From contig OX453275.1 of assembly GCA_949710005.1 (NCBI GenBank), positions 22,503,191-22,567,190 of the forward strand: a DNA stretch of 64,000 bases, in the 5' to 3' direction. A program made the translations under genes and the position numbers. Positions 32,272 through 44,370 of the stretch are shown piece by piece (the stretch's first letter is position 1; each line of letters opens with the position of its first letter). This stretch comes from Ricordea florida. Its lineage: Eukaryota; Cnidaria; Anthozoa; Corallimorpharia; Ricordeidae. The notes beneath the pieces are model-generated. The model was not told the DNA's origin. It saw only the letters and a program-made list of their open reading frames with translations, and ran no database searches.

Positions 32272-34420
32272 ATCATCGATTGGTAAATTCGTTCGGCACT
32301 TAAAATAGCAATGTTGGAACGGATGCGTCGTTAGAGATTCACTCTACCTGCTGCCTTCTTGTAAATTTTTTGAAAATGCGTTTCAAAATTAAGCGTCGGG
32401 TCCAGATGCACGCCGAGGTACTTATAACATATAGTGGTGTTGGTGGGAGAACCATTGACCGAGAGCTTGATTTGACAGCCTTGGAACAGATTCAACCGTT
32501 TACCAGTACCAAACAACATCACCTCAGATTTTCCCTTCTTCAGGTTAAAAATAAGTTCATTATCACGAAACCAGGTAGAGAGATTATCAAGCTAAGTCCT
32601 GGGAAAAGCTGCTTTGTATCGCGCTGATATCACTTGAGAATGTAAAAATCACCGTATCATCAGCCTAAGTGATGATCTTACAATGACGAAAGGGACTATG
32701 CACATGAGAATAAGGATGGGCTCAAGAATACTTCCTTGAGGGACACCAGTGTTAATTGGATTTGCTAGTTTAGATAGCAGACCATGAAATTGAACGATCT
32801 GCTTGCGAAGAAATAAATAATCAGTAAACCATTGTAGTTCCGCATCATATACGCCATAACGGGACAGTCTACTTAATAGAACAGAATGAGCTATGGTATC
32901 GAATGCCTTCAATAAGTCAATAAAAACTGCCCCTGTTGCCTTACCACTGTCGGTCTCCTTTCTGATGAGATCAGTAAAGTTACTAACAGCCAGTCCCGTT
33001 GAGCGATTCGGACGGAAACCAAACCGGCTGGCACTCAAGAAGTAGACTGTGACGCTCTAGATGAGCCATCAGCCACGCGTAGATTATTTCCTCTAGTATC
33101 TTGGACAAAGTAGGGGGAATTGAACTGATAGGTTTGTAATTGTTAATCTCAGCCAGAGACCCAGATTTGTAAAGAGGGATCACCTTTGCTACTTTCCACT
33201 CCCTAAACACAGCTCCAAGAGGCAAATTGATGATAAATGTCAAAGACTTAGTCAAAACAAAAGCAGCGTCTTTTAATAACTGTTTTCGCTTAATATTTCT
33301 CAGCTTCTTTAATAATTTCTGATTCTTTCACAGCTTTAAGAGTAAACTGCCTTACCGTAAATTGATTGGGAAGATTTTCTTCAGCAGGTTTGCTCCAGAC
33401 AAAGTCACAAAAAAGATAGATTTCCATTTCGGATTTCTGGCAATGGTACTGAAATATTCGCAAAAGCGCTAGCTATAAGCAGTGAAGTTTTGTCAGTTGA
33501 CTTTCATCCATTTATCTAAAACGCCTAACCCTGATCAGAAGGTGACTTAGTAAGATGGAGTTTCTTGATAACTGCCCACATTTATCAGGAGTGTCAGCAC
33601 AATCTTTAAAGAGGTCTCGATAATTTCGGTCGTTGTATTTTTTAACAAGACCAGAGACTTTGTTGCGCTGCCGTTTATAAGAAGACCAGTCGTTTTCTTG
33701 ATTAGTCCTGCTGGCTCTACTGAGCAAACCATCCCTGAGATTCATCTCTTTTTTGACATCCGGAGTCAGCCAAGGACATAGTCGGCCTCTGACCTTCTTT
33801 GAAATAGCAGGAGCATGCTTGTTGATACATTGTTGCAGAATGCCACGAAAAGAGGCTCAAGTCTCACTTATGCTGATAGATGAATAAACTCCTTCAAAAT
33901 TCGGAGAATTTAGTTCTTCACAAAATAGCTTAGGGTGATAGTTAGCACAATTTCGGTAAGTAATGATTCGCGGATTGAATTTAACATTATTCAGCTTGCG
34001 AGCACATTCAATGAGTTCATGATCACTTAGGCCAGTTGGGATTACTTTCACCGAAGAGATGTTATGTGGTTCGTTGCTGCAAACAACATAAATGAGGGTC
34101 GCGCATAATTCTCGTGGGGCTGTAATGAGAGTTTCAGACTAAAGTAGGTGAGAATGGATTTCATTTCTTTGTGACCCGAGGACACCACAAAATTGCAGTT
34201 TATGTCACCAAAGAGAAAAATTCCTTGTTTTCAACTGATACTGTCGAAGGCGTTGATTTAAATTTGCAATTAAAATTTACACAGAGATGTTTAGAAGAAT
34301 ACGGAGGGCGGTAAATAACCTCGACTAGAAAACGTTTGGTTTTAGGAAATAATATTTCAATCCAGATGCACTCAATATCCTCTTACTCGAAGTCCATTCG
34401 CTTCTGAGAGGAAGAAGATG
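32265..34420 (-). pseudogene. Non-LTR retrotransposon remnant with endonuclease and RT pieces
   Basis: On the minus strand, from high to low coordinates: an endonuclease piece 'FGDINCNFVV' near 34200-34240 and 'TGLSDHELIECARKLN' at ~33990-34035 (GDxN and SDH motifs of an apurinic-type endonuclease). Then comes a linker frame at 33512-33745. RT frames follow at 32983-33255 ('WKVAKVIPLYKSG') and 32649-33038 ('RFGFRPNRST', 'VFIDLLKAFDTI', 'NTGVPQGSILEP'). Last is 'CYKYLGVHLDPTLNFETHF' at 32331-32522. Several frameshifts and stops break it and its 5' end is missing. It belongs to the CR1/L2/jockey-like group; the (TC)n tail is shared with the copy at 9569. Confidence 0.85.
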
Positions 34421-34589
34421 AAGCAATATAAAAATGATTAAAATATTTTTAATAATTGAAATAATATTGAAATAGTTTTACCTTTTTTTGTCTATGCCAG
34501 TCAGTTATAGCACAAAGGCAGGCTAGTAGTGGAGCCGACTAAATGAATTAAAAAGCAAAATTCATATGAAAAATATCAAGGTTAAGAAT

Positions 34590-34725
34590 TCTAACAGGTT
34601 GGAGACGAACCAGGTAGCTATTCACAAACCTGGTGCTGGGATTTGCACCCACAACCAGGACACGTGGACAGTGCAATAAATCAGACCACTCGGCGCAGTC
34701 CCTAGGCGTTCCCTGCTCAGTTAAG
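34590..34725 (-). mobile_element. tRNA-derived SINE with Leu/Ser-like head
   Basis: The minus strand reads gccgagtggtctga (A-box region, plus 34681-34694), and after about 30 nt gggtgcaaatccc (B-box region, 34638-34650). This is the pattern of a class II tRNA such as Leu, but the intervening arms are wrong for a functional tRNA. The downstream sequence looks like a SINE body. Confidence 0.45.
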
Positions 34726-36507
34726 CCTGGATCCCACTTTGCGTCAGACTTCGGATCGATGAGAAGATTAGAAGAAACGCCTAGTAACTACGCTGCACTC
34801 CACATAAACATTATTCGAGGATGGCTTAGCACCATTCATTACAACTTAACAGTTATTAACAAACGTGTTTAAAACAATGACGCAACAATGTCTTGAAAAA
34901 GGCGTTAATTAAATGGGGTTGTAGTTGTAAAGAGATTTAAATCCGTGAGAGTAATAAACGATAGAAAACCTGCTTTTGTCAACGGCAAAAAGTCCGATCG
35001 TTCTATTGGTCCTGTAGGCTGGGCTTTCGCAACACAGGGATAAAATTCCCAAAGCTATCAAGAATATTGATTCACCCTTTTGCTCAGATTCAGCAGAAAG
35101 AAATATGCCAAGACTGTATAGCATTTTCATCGGCTGAGAGCGGTTTTCAACTCACTGCCAAAGTTAGTAGCGATTTCATTGGCTTTGCATCGCTACTATA
35201 AGTAATCGGCTGGCAAGTAAGTAGATAATAAATGATGTATATCGGTAAGTAAGGAAGTGAGTAGGTAAATGAGAAAGGTAGGAAGTCATGCTTTTTTCTC
35301 AACTAATCAGAACTTAAACTAAAATCATTCGTTATAAGACGGGATAAGACACTGATAAACACGAAATGAGTCAAGGTTTGATAAAACATGGTGAAGCAAA
35401 AGACATGATAGAACGAGCTAAAATAAAACAAGAGCTGACAAGACCAGGGGAGGAAAATAGACTTGAATGCGTTGATGTTTGCTGTGCATGTTCTCACTCA
35501 GTTTAACAGCTTTTCTTATCAAAATGCAAAGCTCGCATTTCTGAGCCCACTTCCTCTGTCAACACATGCCAGCGACTTGTCAAAAACGGTGAACCAACAG
35601 AAATGATGGTTTTAAGTTCGCTGGAAGTTGAATGTTACCATATCTATCGTGCATGATCTAGTGTGAGTCGAGCACGCCTCTATTGACCTGCAGCTCTCAT
35701 TGTATGAATAGCGTGTACCACTGACCTTATTAACACTCAGAGGGGGAGAAATGCACGCAAAAAACGGAATTGTAATTAAAAATAAACACGTGTCTTTTTC
35801 GGACGATTTCTCGGCAATTTGTTTTTTGCTTGGATACAGTGCAGCTAATTAGCTCTAAGATCTTCTAGGTTATCTACGTTTCTTTTCGAAACGTACCGAA
35901 ATGAGTTTGCTCTAAGTCTAATGAAATAATCTTTCATTTTCTCTCTCGAATTAATAGTCTTTGAAGAATCGTGCCAGGCGAGTTATTCTTAGTTCTTTAG
36001 ATTAGTTCCACATACAACGACATGAATTTAACATTTTCATTAGGAATTTATAGACCCCACGGTTTCTTGTCATTGGTTCTACTCAGTAACTGAATGACAA
36101 CCTGTGTGTGTCTTGGCGGGGGATGCTAACCCAGGTCAAAATCAAGATCTGGAAATGACAAGTTTGTTTTCAGTAATAATTTTTGGATTGTTTTTCACTG
36201 CTCGGTGTATGGGTTGCAGTTTTGATGAAAACCGCTGCCTAAACCATATTCTAGTTATGCTGGCAGGATCTCTGATGAAAACGTCTTGCACTGGAAGGCC
36301 ACACGTAATCCATAACTGCACTTATTTTTTTCTCAAGCATCTCAGCGGGCCGGAATCCCAAATCCTCGAATCTGATTGGCTAATCGCGCGCTCGTAACCG
36401 GTCCAGCTTTTTACGATATGGACCACGGTCCGGATTTTTATCCGCGCTATTCGCGGCAAATTGAAATTGTTGCAAAAAAAAAGCAAACAAGCAGAAAAAA
36501 TAAATAA
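34726..36507. other. No gene recognised
   Basis: Short frames without family resemblance. A gtaag/gtaagta-rich patch lies at 35212-35282. The end of the stretch (36340-36500) looks like dispersed repeat sequence leading into the hairpin element. Confidence 0.4.
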
Positions 36508-36650
36508 GTTATTTACCGGCCTAGGTCGGTCCGTATGGGAAAAAACTGTGCCCTTGGTCTTGAGTAATGCCCTCGGCCTTCGGCCTCGGGCCGTACTCAA
36601 GACCTCGGGCACAGTTTTTTCCCATACGGACCTCCCGCCCGGTAAATAAC
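36508..36650. mobile_element. Hairpin (foldback) MITE, 143 bp
   Basis: The sequence starts gttatttaccgg and ends with its exact complement. The arms share gtccgtatgggaaaaaactg and gccctcggcc over about 65 bp, with almost no loop. No clear target duplication was seen. Confidence 0.8.
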
Positions 36651-36689
36651 ATATATGTATCTACAATGCACGTTCGTTCTGAAAGTTCC

Positions 36690-36990
36690 GTCTCTCGTTC
36701 GTGCAGCCACAGCATCACTCTATTCCATGCCAGTGACTGTATTGCAAAATAAATCGTACCACAGTACAGTACTGTTTTGTAGCTTTGCAAACAATGGTCA
36801 CACTGCATGGTTTGATCCCCAAATGAAAAAGTTAGAACCACACTGTATAGTGAAACAAACAGTACCACAGTACAGTACTGTGCAGGAGCTTTCTAAAGAA
36901 TGGTCATACTGCATGGTTTGATCTGACAGATGAAAAAGTTAGAACCACACTATATTGTAAAATAAACAGTACCACAGTACCGTACTCATT
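36690..36990 (-). repeat. ~110-bp repeat family, locus 1 (inverted)
   Basis: Roughly 2.5 units with the core 'accacagtacagtactg', 'aatggtca.actgcatggttt' and 'gatgaaaaagttagaaccac'. The same unit occurs in the opposite orientation at 43831-44370 and, more degenerate, at 51210-51790. Confidence 0.8.
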
Positions 36991-37102
36991 TATTTATTCA
37001 TTTAGGTATTTGTTACAATTCAATGACAAGAAACAACGTCATCATTAGGATAGTCTAAAAGAGTCATAGACCCCATACAAAGGCAGACCACCTGAAAAAA
37101 GT

Positions 37103-37434
37103 ATATATATATATATATATATATATAAAGTGTAAAAGTTGATTAATCGTAAAACAGTGCTCAATACGTGAACGTAGAGCGAAGTAGTTGTTGCGGGAGA
37201 AAAAAACACACAAACAAACTACAGGTTTATCCCTACAAGCCTGTTTCGTGGTTGCCCACTCATCAGGGGATATCCAGGATATCCAGGATATCCAGGCACT
37301 GCAACTGATGAAGGTCATTGACCGAAACGTCTATTTTTATTAAATTTTTAAACTTTTTTTAGATTTTTTACTGTATATATATATATATATATATTTTTTC
37401 GCTCGAAGTTGTCCGTCCTCGTTTTCCACAATTG

Positions 37435-37475
<41 letters not shown>
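37103..37475. repeat. TA-rich microsatellites with Penelope-like end pieces
   Basis: (ta)n runs lie at ~37103-37126, 37374-37393 and 37438-37472. Between them is 'cacaaacaaactacaggttt', repeated near 37491 with one change, a threefold ggatatcca, and 'gaccgaaacgtc'. The last resembles the ends of Penelope-like elements. Confidence 0.6.
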
Positions 37476-37509
37476 TGTGGGAGAAAAAAACACACAAACA
37501 AACTACAAG

Positions 37510-37690
37510 TTTATCCCTATTATTATCAATAATAATAGTCTTGATAACCGTCTGCTCACAAGAGAGGCCTTTTAGTGTGCTCAATTATGCACCCTCACAC
37601 CTTATGGACTCAACAAAAGGTGCGCGTTTAATTCCAGAAATAGAATTCGCTACAATTAACACCATCTTGCTGCTGTATTTTATTTGATTT
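37510..37690 (+). pseudogene. Penelope-like element 3' remnant
   Basis: With one in-frame stop, the plus strand reads 'LLTREAF.CAQLCTLTPYGLNKR'. This matches the C-terminal end seen in the better preserved Penelope-like copy at 40270-40345 ('LLLTREAYWTAQLFTLNPHG'). Only the last ~55 codons remain. Confidence 0.65.
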
Positions 37691-37799
37691 TACTTGCTTT
37701 TTAGCGGGTGTTATACCATTTTTAGTATTACGTAATTCTTATCTAATGTTATGTAAAATATTTTATATTTAAATTTTCTTTGTTCTTTTGTAAGCTAAT

Positions 37800-38495
37800 G
37801 TTTTGTAACTGTATATACATAGAAAGAATTAAAAATTAAAAATTTGGTTATATCTTTATAGCAAGAATTCCCTTGCACCCTATTGAAAACTAGAAATGTT
37901 AGATGCCTGACGTACTGTCAGTGGTAATACATTCCACAGATCCACCATCCTATTAAAGAAACTGCTTTTAAAAGAAGTAATTCTAGCAAAGTTCTTTTTG
38001 AGTGTAAGTTCATTCCTTCCCCTAAGGTGGTACCTATTAGAATCAGTACAAAATTGAATATATGCGGATATGTCTATACTTATATACCCGTTAAGACCTT
38101 TATACAAAAATAAACATCAAATAAAAAGCGTTTGTCCTCCAAAGACAACAAATTCAATCGTTTTCTGCGCGTATCATAGTCATCATCTGTCTTCAGAATA
38201 AACTTAGTGGCTCTCCTCTGAATTCTTTCTAACTTGTTGATGTTCCTAGCAGTTTGAGGTGACCATACGACAGTACAGTACTCTAGTTCGGATCTTAGCA
38301 ATGCACAGAACAATGTTCTCAGGGTAGAGATATCCTTCATACCTTTGCATGTCCTTTTGACAAGACCAAGGATCTAGTTATTTATCAGCGTGGGCATTCC
38401 AGGACAACTTGCTAATTTTTTTCTTTTTAATTATATGCAATTATAAGCGCATTGAGAATTCGAAATGCGCAATAAGAACCTTTATTATTATTATT

Positions 38496-38555
<60 letters not shown>

Positions 38556-39560
38556 GGTAGTTAGGCCAAGTTCAGAAAATTCAAAGGTTTCCTCCAAGGT
38601 GTGATTGTTTATTTGTAGGTCAGAATGAGAAGGCATTTTCTTCTTGATGATACGTATCAGCTTACATTAATATATATATATTGTATATATAATGTATTAT
38701 ATATTGTATTATATATATTGTATATTATATATATTAAGTCTAATAGGTTATGTTGGCTCCATAGATACAGGTTATCCAAATCCGATTGAAACAAGGGGGA
38801 ATCAGAAGGACAGGTTATCACTCTGGATGTTTTACCGGTTATCTGCATATAATGCAATTGTGTTGTCATGCATAACTACCTCTGGTAAATCACTTATGAA
38901 TATCACAAAAAAATGGCTCAAGCAATGACCCCTGAGGTACTCCAGATGGAATAACAGACCAGGTTGAACTTTTTCCATCGATGACCACCCTCTGCTCTCT
39001 GTTGTTTAAGTAATCTTTACACCAATTCAACAGAGTTCCAGAGATGCCGAAATTACATAGTTTCTGCAAAAGTATGTCATGTGTAACTGTCGAACGTTTT
39101 AGCAAAATCCAAGGACACAACATCTACATGTAATTCATCATCCAAGGCCTTCGACCAGTGATGTTGTGTTAAAACAAGCTGAGTTACACATGAACGACCT
39201 CTCACAAATCCATGCTGCCAATCTGACAGATAAGGAGCCACTTGAGAATATATGGCATTATGTACAATCTTTTCTTGACATTTACTTGTGGTGGACAACA
39301 GAGAGATAGATCGATAATTCTCAACCACATCCTTTGCATCAGATTTAAACACTGGAGTGATGTTTATCTTTTTTCCACAAAGAAGGCACTCTGCTAGGTC
39401 CAAACGACAGGTTAAATAATGAAGTTAATGGATATGATAACTCCACTGCTCACTCCTTGAGAATCCTTGCAGGTATGGCATCCACTCCAGTAGCCTTGTT
39501 AACATCAAGCTTACTGAGAATATCCTTAACTTCATTGTGAGATGTTGATATTAAATAGAT
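37800..39560 (-). pseudogene. Non-LTR retrotransposon remnant (CR1/L2-like), RT and C-terminus
   Basis: On the minus strand the broken frames read 'VFKSDAKDVVENYRSISLL' (39077-39403), 'HGFVRGRSCVTQL', 'GVPQGSLLEP' (38890-39123), and 'IALYAD' in place of the FADD-type box (~38850). Then come 'LFCALLRSELEYCTVVWSPQ' (38080-38340) and 'DLWNVLPLTVRQASNISSF' (37880-38107). Frameshifts, an internal (TTA/TCA)n microsatellite at 38485-38557 and TA repeats at ~38672-38738 break it. No endonuclease is left. It is a dead copy from a different subfamily than the copy at 32265. Confidence 0.8.
38485..38557. repeat. (TTA)n/(TCA)n microsatellite
   Basis: Compound trinucleotide repeat (atcatc and attatt blocks) inserted in or expanded within the retroelement remnant. 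Confidence 0.9.
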
Positions 39561-40690
39561 GTAAGAAATACAAATTAAGGAAGGGCATTTGAAATCGCAA
39601 AATTATCCAGCGGAGCTTGCTGATAGTTCGACAAAGCTCTTAGTATACCAAGAGCCGAAAGTTTGAGGAAAAAGGTCAAGTCATCAAGGAAAGTTTTTCC
39701 ATTGTTGCTCGACTACAATCCAATTTTGCCAAGTATCCAAAAAGTTTTCAAAAAGCACTTTCATCTATTACAGTCCTCACCAGAGGTCAAAGAAATTATT
39801 CCATCCAAGTCGATATTTCCCGCTTATCTTAGAACAAAAAATATTAAGGAGATGTTGGCGCCATCAAAATTTCGGGTAGCCTCCAGTGGAAATCAGAGAG
39901 AAGAAAACGGAGGTTGTTCAAAATGCAACAAGAAGTGCGATCTATGAAAAATTATTCAATTCAGGCTTCGAAATTTCAAAGTTCGGCAACTGGCCATCAA
40001 TATCCTCAGTATTCAACAAAGGCTGTCTTGTTCGTCACATGTTATTTACTTAGCCACTTGTACCAAATGCAACCTGCAATATGTAGGCTCCACCTCGACT
40101 GAATTTAAAGTAAGATTTCGTAACCACAAGTCGAACATGCTGAAGAACAAAAGAACTTGTGAATTGGCCATGCATTTTAATACTGATCCTGAACGTGAAC
40201 TCTCTCAAATCAATTTCATTATCATCGTACAAATTAGGTCTTTTGAAAATTCCTTACATCTTGAACAATTATTACTCACTAGGGAGGCCTATTGGACCGC
40301 GCAATTATTTACCCTCAATCCTCATGGTCTCAACAAACGGCGGGAATTTAGATCCAAACACCGCATTAATTATTACAATTGAGTAGTCCTGATTTGCCAT
40401 TTTTCCAATATGACGTATTTTAATTTTATTCTATTATCATTTTTGTTATTTCTTATTTGTATTCATCTTATTTGTATTCACATGTTACCAATAGTCCTTA
40501 TTTGCTTTTGATTGTTTAATCCTTCTCACTTTGTAATTTAGACCTTTGTAATTTACGTAACCTTAATCTTAATATTTCTGCTTTGTATATAAGTCGGTGT
40601 TCCTGTAACTTGTAACCACTGTAAATAGCTTTTAGTTTTTAAACTTTTAACCTGAAGAATGCCGAATGGCAAATTGATAAAAGTGTGTTG
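39561..40690 (+). pseudogene. Penelope-like element with GIY-YIG endonuclease, 5'-truncated
   Basis: The frame at 39663-39947 reads 'LLDYNPILPSIQKVFKKHFH', then 'CSKCNKKCDL', the linker between RT and endonuclease in Penelope-like elements. After a stop and a frame change, 40050-40382 gives 'CTKCNLQYVGST', 'VRFRNHKSNM', 'LLLTREAYWTAQLFTLNPHG', 'LNKRREF'. This is the GIY-YIG endonuclease with its zinc-finger-like Cys pair (YVGST is the core motif). The reverse transcriptase is missing. The 3' UTR runs to about 40690 and ends near 'cctgaagaatgccgaatggc'. It cannot mobilise itself. Confidence 0.85.
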
Positions 40691-40892
40691 AAAAAGATGA
40701 TATCCGCACACGAGTGATATCATTGTCGGGATAGAGTTTACCCTTCGGTTCTCGGTATACCATTCAGTTTTATATAATAAAACGAAAATTGCATGTTCGC
40801 TTGGAATAAGAAAATTTCTGTTTTCGCGTAGAAAAATATAAATGTTTTTAAACACTCGAAGAGAAATTTTGTATCTCTGCGCGGCCAAGTAA

Positions 40893-41042
40893 TATTCTCC
40901 ATTTATTATATCACCTAAGTAATATCCATATTTATAATATCACCCATGTAATATCCATATTTAATAAAAAATACACATATAATATCCATATCATATTTAT
41001 TATTTCACCCATGTAATATCCATATTTATTATATCACCCATG
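40893..41042. repeat. Imperfect ~30-bp minisatellite
   Basis: Units like 'cacccatgtaatatccatat' with 'ttattatat' recur about five times with variable length. AT-rich and non-coding. Confidence 0.7.
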
Positions 41043-41697
41043 CTTGATACCTTTGACGGGGTCGCGTTTTTATGGTTTGCTACCAAGTATGCCACTAAAT
41101 TTTATATGATAACCTTTATTTCACTGTATAGTTTTAATATTCGACAGCATTCTTAATGAATAATTTTTGAGCTTTTTTATACGAATACCTGTTTTGAGTT
41201 CAAAGTATTCTCTTGACACATTATTCTATTTGATAATTTACATTGCATCTCTAGAGGAAAAATAAAACTTCAAAATTTAGAGATAAACTGATAAAATGGG
41301 CAGCAATGTATATTATTAGAAATGTCAGCCTTAAATTTTTCAAGATTCAATCGATTCACGTCCGCTATAGTATCGAAAACGTTTAGCACTCTCAAGTATA
41401 AAAACGTTGATCAACACATCAATATGAACTAATTTTCATTTCAACAAGATTTGAAAAGTGTGCTAATTAATTTGACCAAATTCAGAGAGCGAGAAATCAT
41501 TGCCGTCTATTATATTTAAGCAAAGACAGGTTTGGATAGCACAGTTGAATCAAACGAATTAAAATCCCGTTTACACTGGCACAAAAAATGGCACAGCATA
41601 TGCACTCCTAAATCTCGGTATCGTACCTGCGCTTTATGGGCACGGCCCGGTATATTTTTAACGTGTAAACAGAACCGAAAGAAACTTCGGTAAGCCG

Positions 41698-41830
41698 ATT
41701 TCCTCACTGGTCCCTACGCCATTATGCATGCTGTAGCCGTACGGTTTCGTTCCCAGAAATGTTTGCACGCGCACTTCCCAAGACAATTCAATTACAGCAT
41801 GCATAATGAAGTAGGGACCTGTGAGGAAAT
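41698..41830. repeat. 38-bp inverted repeat
   Basis: Arms 41698-41735 and 41793-41830 both start atttcctcac at their outer ends and end tgcatgctgta at their inner ends, with a 57-bp loop. They probably belong to a MITE-like element. Confidence 0.7.
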
Positions 41831-42137
41831 GTTACCGAAGCTTCATTAGGCACCCGTACCAGACATTTTTGGGGTGCCGAGCACATCTCCCGAGGTATTT
41901 TTTTTGTGTGTGTGTGTGTTTAAGGCTCCTTCTGCCCGGGTCTAATAGTGCAATGACCGGTGTGTACAGTGGCAGAGCGAGATGTGATACCTAGTAGAGC
42001 CCGGAGTGCAATGGACGGCACGTGAACCGTACCGAGAGATCTGCATGCGTAAACCGATTGCCTTGCCGTGCTCCATGTGGAGCGGTCAGTAGTATTTCGA
42101 AGAAAGGTCACTACGCATGCGATTTTCGTGAAAATGG

Positions 42138-42350
42138 ATGGCGGGGTCTGATGTGCCTTTAGAATGTTCGCCAAAAAGAGAATCGAAGTCAAAGCGTTCT
42201 CCCAAGAAGAACCGTGGAATTTGTTGGAGAGCGGGAGCAACAAGAACTCTAATTGAACTCTGGACAGAGGAAACCATACAGTACTCTAAGAAAACACAAA
42301 ATCGTCCAAAGAGGGATGCTCATGCCAGACTGAAGGTACACATGGAGTAA
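42138..42350 (+). other. Orphan Myb/SANT-like exon (possible first exon or remnant)
   Basis: The frame from the ATG at 42138 gives 70 residues. A basic start (KRESKSKRSPKKNRG) is followed by 'CWRAGATRTLIELWTEETIQ', which looks like the first helix of a Myb/SANT-like DNA-binding domain of the kind found in transposon-derived and MADF-like proteins. A possible donor, AAG|gtacac at ~42336, would end the exon in phase 0, but I found no convincing downstream exon. It may be a remnant of a Harbinger-type accessory gene or a real first exon; the evidence is thin. Confidence 0.35.
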
Positions 42351-43830
42351 TCTCTTCATCAAAATTGAACTCTTGAGTGTTTGCATGTTTCTCAGACGGC
42401 GTGATGGATAAAATAAATGATACACAGTGAAAGAGCCATTTGTCTCCATTTTCGTGGGAGTGTAGTGTTTTCCACTTGTCAAGGAACTTGCAATACGACA
42501 GTCGTTCTAAGTACCTGGTGGAATTCACAATAAATTACTGTGTTAACAAGGAGTGCCGCGTCAAGACATGGTCGGTACTGTGCCGCACGATTTAGGAGTG
42601 CCGTGCCCAGTTTTCAACGTGTGTAACAGGGGTTTAAAATGGATTCAAACAAACGTTTTGGAACTTGTTCACCATGTTTTCCAAAGTTCAATTATATTGT
42701 ACCTAACTTTAATATCTAACGCTCCGTGGTCAAATTTATTGGGTACGGAAATGCGGTTTTGTCTTTTGGATGGAAGCAATTTCATTGCTAAATTTAATTT
42801 CCATGGTAGTTTCAGTGAGTATTAAGAAAGACTTAGCTATTTAGTACGGACATGTGAACAAGACATTAAAATCATTTTATCCGGCGAACATCGTGAATAG
42901 TATTTTTTAACTGAATTTAGCCGTTGTGTTGTTTGTTCAAAGAAAAATAGTTAAGAAAGAAACAAACTTAACGCCCATTTGTTGCTGTTTGGGAACATAA
43001 TTTTAACTGAAAAAAATTCTTCATAGTTTGCCATTTGTCGTTGTCTTTAGGCGGGCGGAAGCCATTGGTTAGAGTTCTATGGCTTTCTTAATTGACTGTG
43101 GTATTAACAACACACCGCATAGAAACAACAAGTCTACGAGCTTAACTCTCCTAATATTCTGCTGTTCTAATTTCTCCGAGTGGTCAGTCTTCATATACTG
43201 CGTTCGTGAAGGCTATGCCCGCTCTTTTAACAGTGAAAATAACATAAAACCACAGGGAAATACTGTTGAATCATGCATCTGCTGCAAATGTTGAAATTAT
43301 CATGATTATGGAGCATGTAGTTTAATGCCTTCCTTTGTTTTTGGTGTGGTAATGTATGATGACGAGTCCAAAACAAAGGAAAATAAAATTTAAACCAACG
43401 TTAAAAACCGAACCACAACACACGCACAAAAAAAAGTTTGAGTACCAAATAAAATAAGTACGCCTCACCATAGATAATTGAGTTAAGTAAAACTAACCAG
43501 ATAAAAGTCGCGTTCAGCCTTTCCCTCACTCACATTTGAGTCTTACTGAGTCATATCGGATGGACGCAAAGTGATAACATTTCGGACGTCTTTGGTTTCG
43601 AGAAAGTTAGGCCAACATCTAACTGAACTGAGCGGAACAAGAGCGTGCAAGCTTTACAGTGCAACACCTTCATTTTAATTGGTTACATATTTTTTACGAA
43701 GGTTATCACTTTGCTGGAACAATAACACTACAATTATATAAAACAAGGCCTTGTCACCATTCTTCCTTTCAATAGTTAGATTCCATAACCAAGCTCTGAA
43801 TCTCGCTGAAAGACCTAGCTTTTTCAAGTA
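42351..43830. other. No gene recognised
   Basis: Short frames on both strands without family resemblance. If the preceding exon is real, its intron would run here. Confidence 0.4.
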
Positions 43831-44370
43831 TGGATCAAAGCAAGCCAGCAGTGTGATCATTCTTTGTAAAGCTACTGAACAGTACTGTACTGTGGTACTG
43901 TTTGTTTTACTATACAGTGAGGTTCTAACTTTTTCATCTGTGGATCAAACCATGCAGTGTGACCATTCTTTTTAAAGCTACTACACAGTACTGTACTGTG
44001 GCACTGTTTGTTTTACTATACAGTGTGCTTCTATCTTTTTCATTTGTGGATCAAACCATGCAGTGTGACCATTCAGTCTCTGAAAAGCTACTGGACAGTA
44101 CTGCACTGTGATACCGTATGTTTTACTGTACAGTGTGGTTTTAAGTTTTTCATCTGTGGATCAAACCATGCAGTGTGACCATTCTCTGGAAAGCTACTGA
44201 ACAGTACTGTACTCAGTGGCACTGTTTGTTTTCCTATAGGGGGTTTTTATAAATTTTTTCATTTGTGGACCGAACCATGCAATGTAACCATTCTTTGAAA
44301 ACCTACTGGACAACACTGTACTGTGGTGCTGTTTCGTTTACTGTACAGTATAGTTTTAAAGTTTTCATCA
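43831..44370 (+). repeat. ~108-bp repeat family, locus 2
   Basis: The core 'tggatcaaaccatgcagtgt' starts at about 43833 (variant), 43941, 44047, 44157 and 44266, so spacings are 106-110 bp. Each unit also holds 'cagtactgtactgtgg', a near-palindrome, and 'actgtttgttttact'. The copies are diverged by several percent, more in the last. Confidence 0.85.

Noticed and set aside
34590-34725. Possible tRNA-Leu gene
   Set aside because: Only the box regions match; the anticodon and variable arms cannot be folded convincingly.
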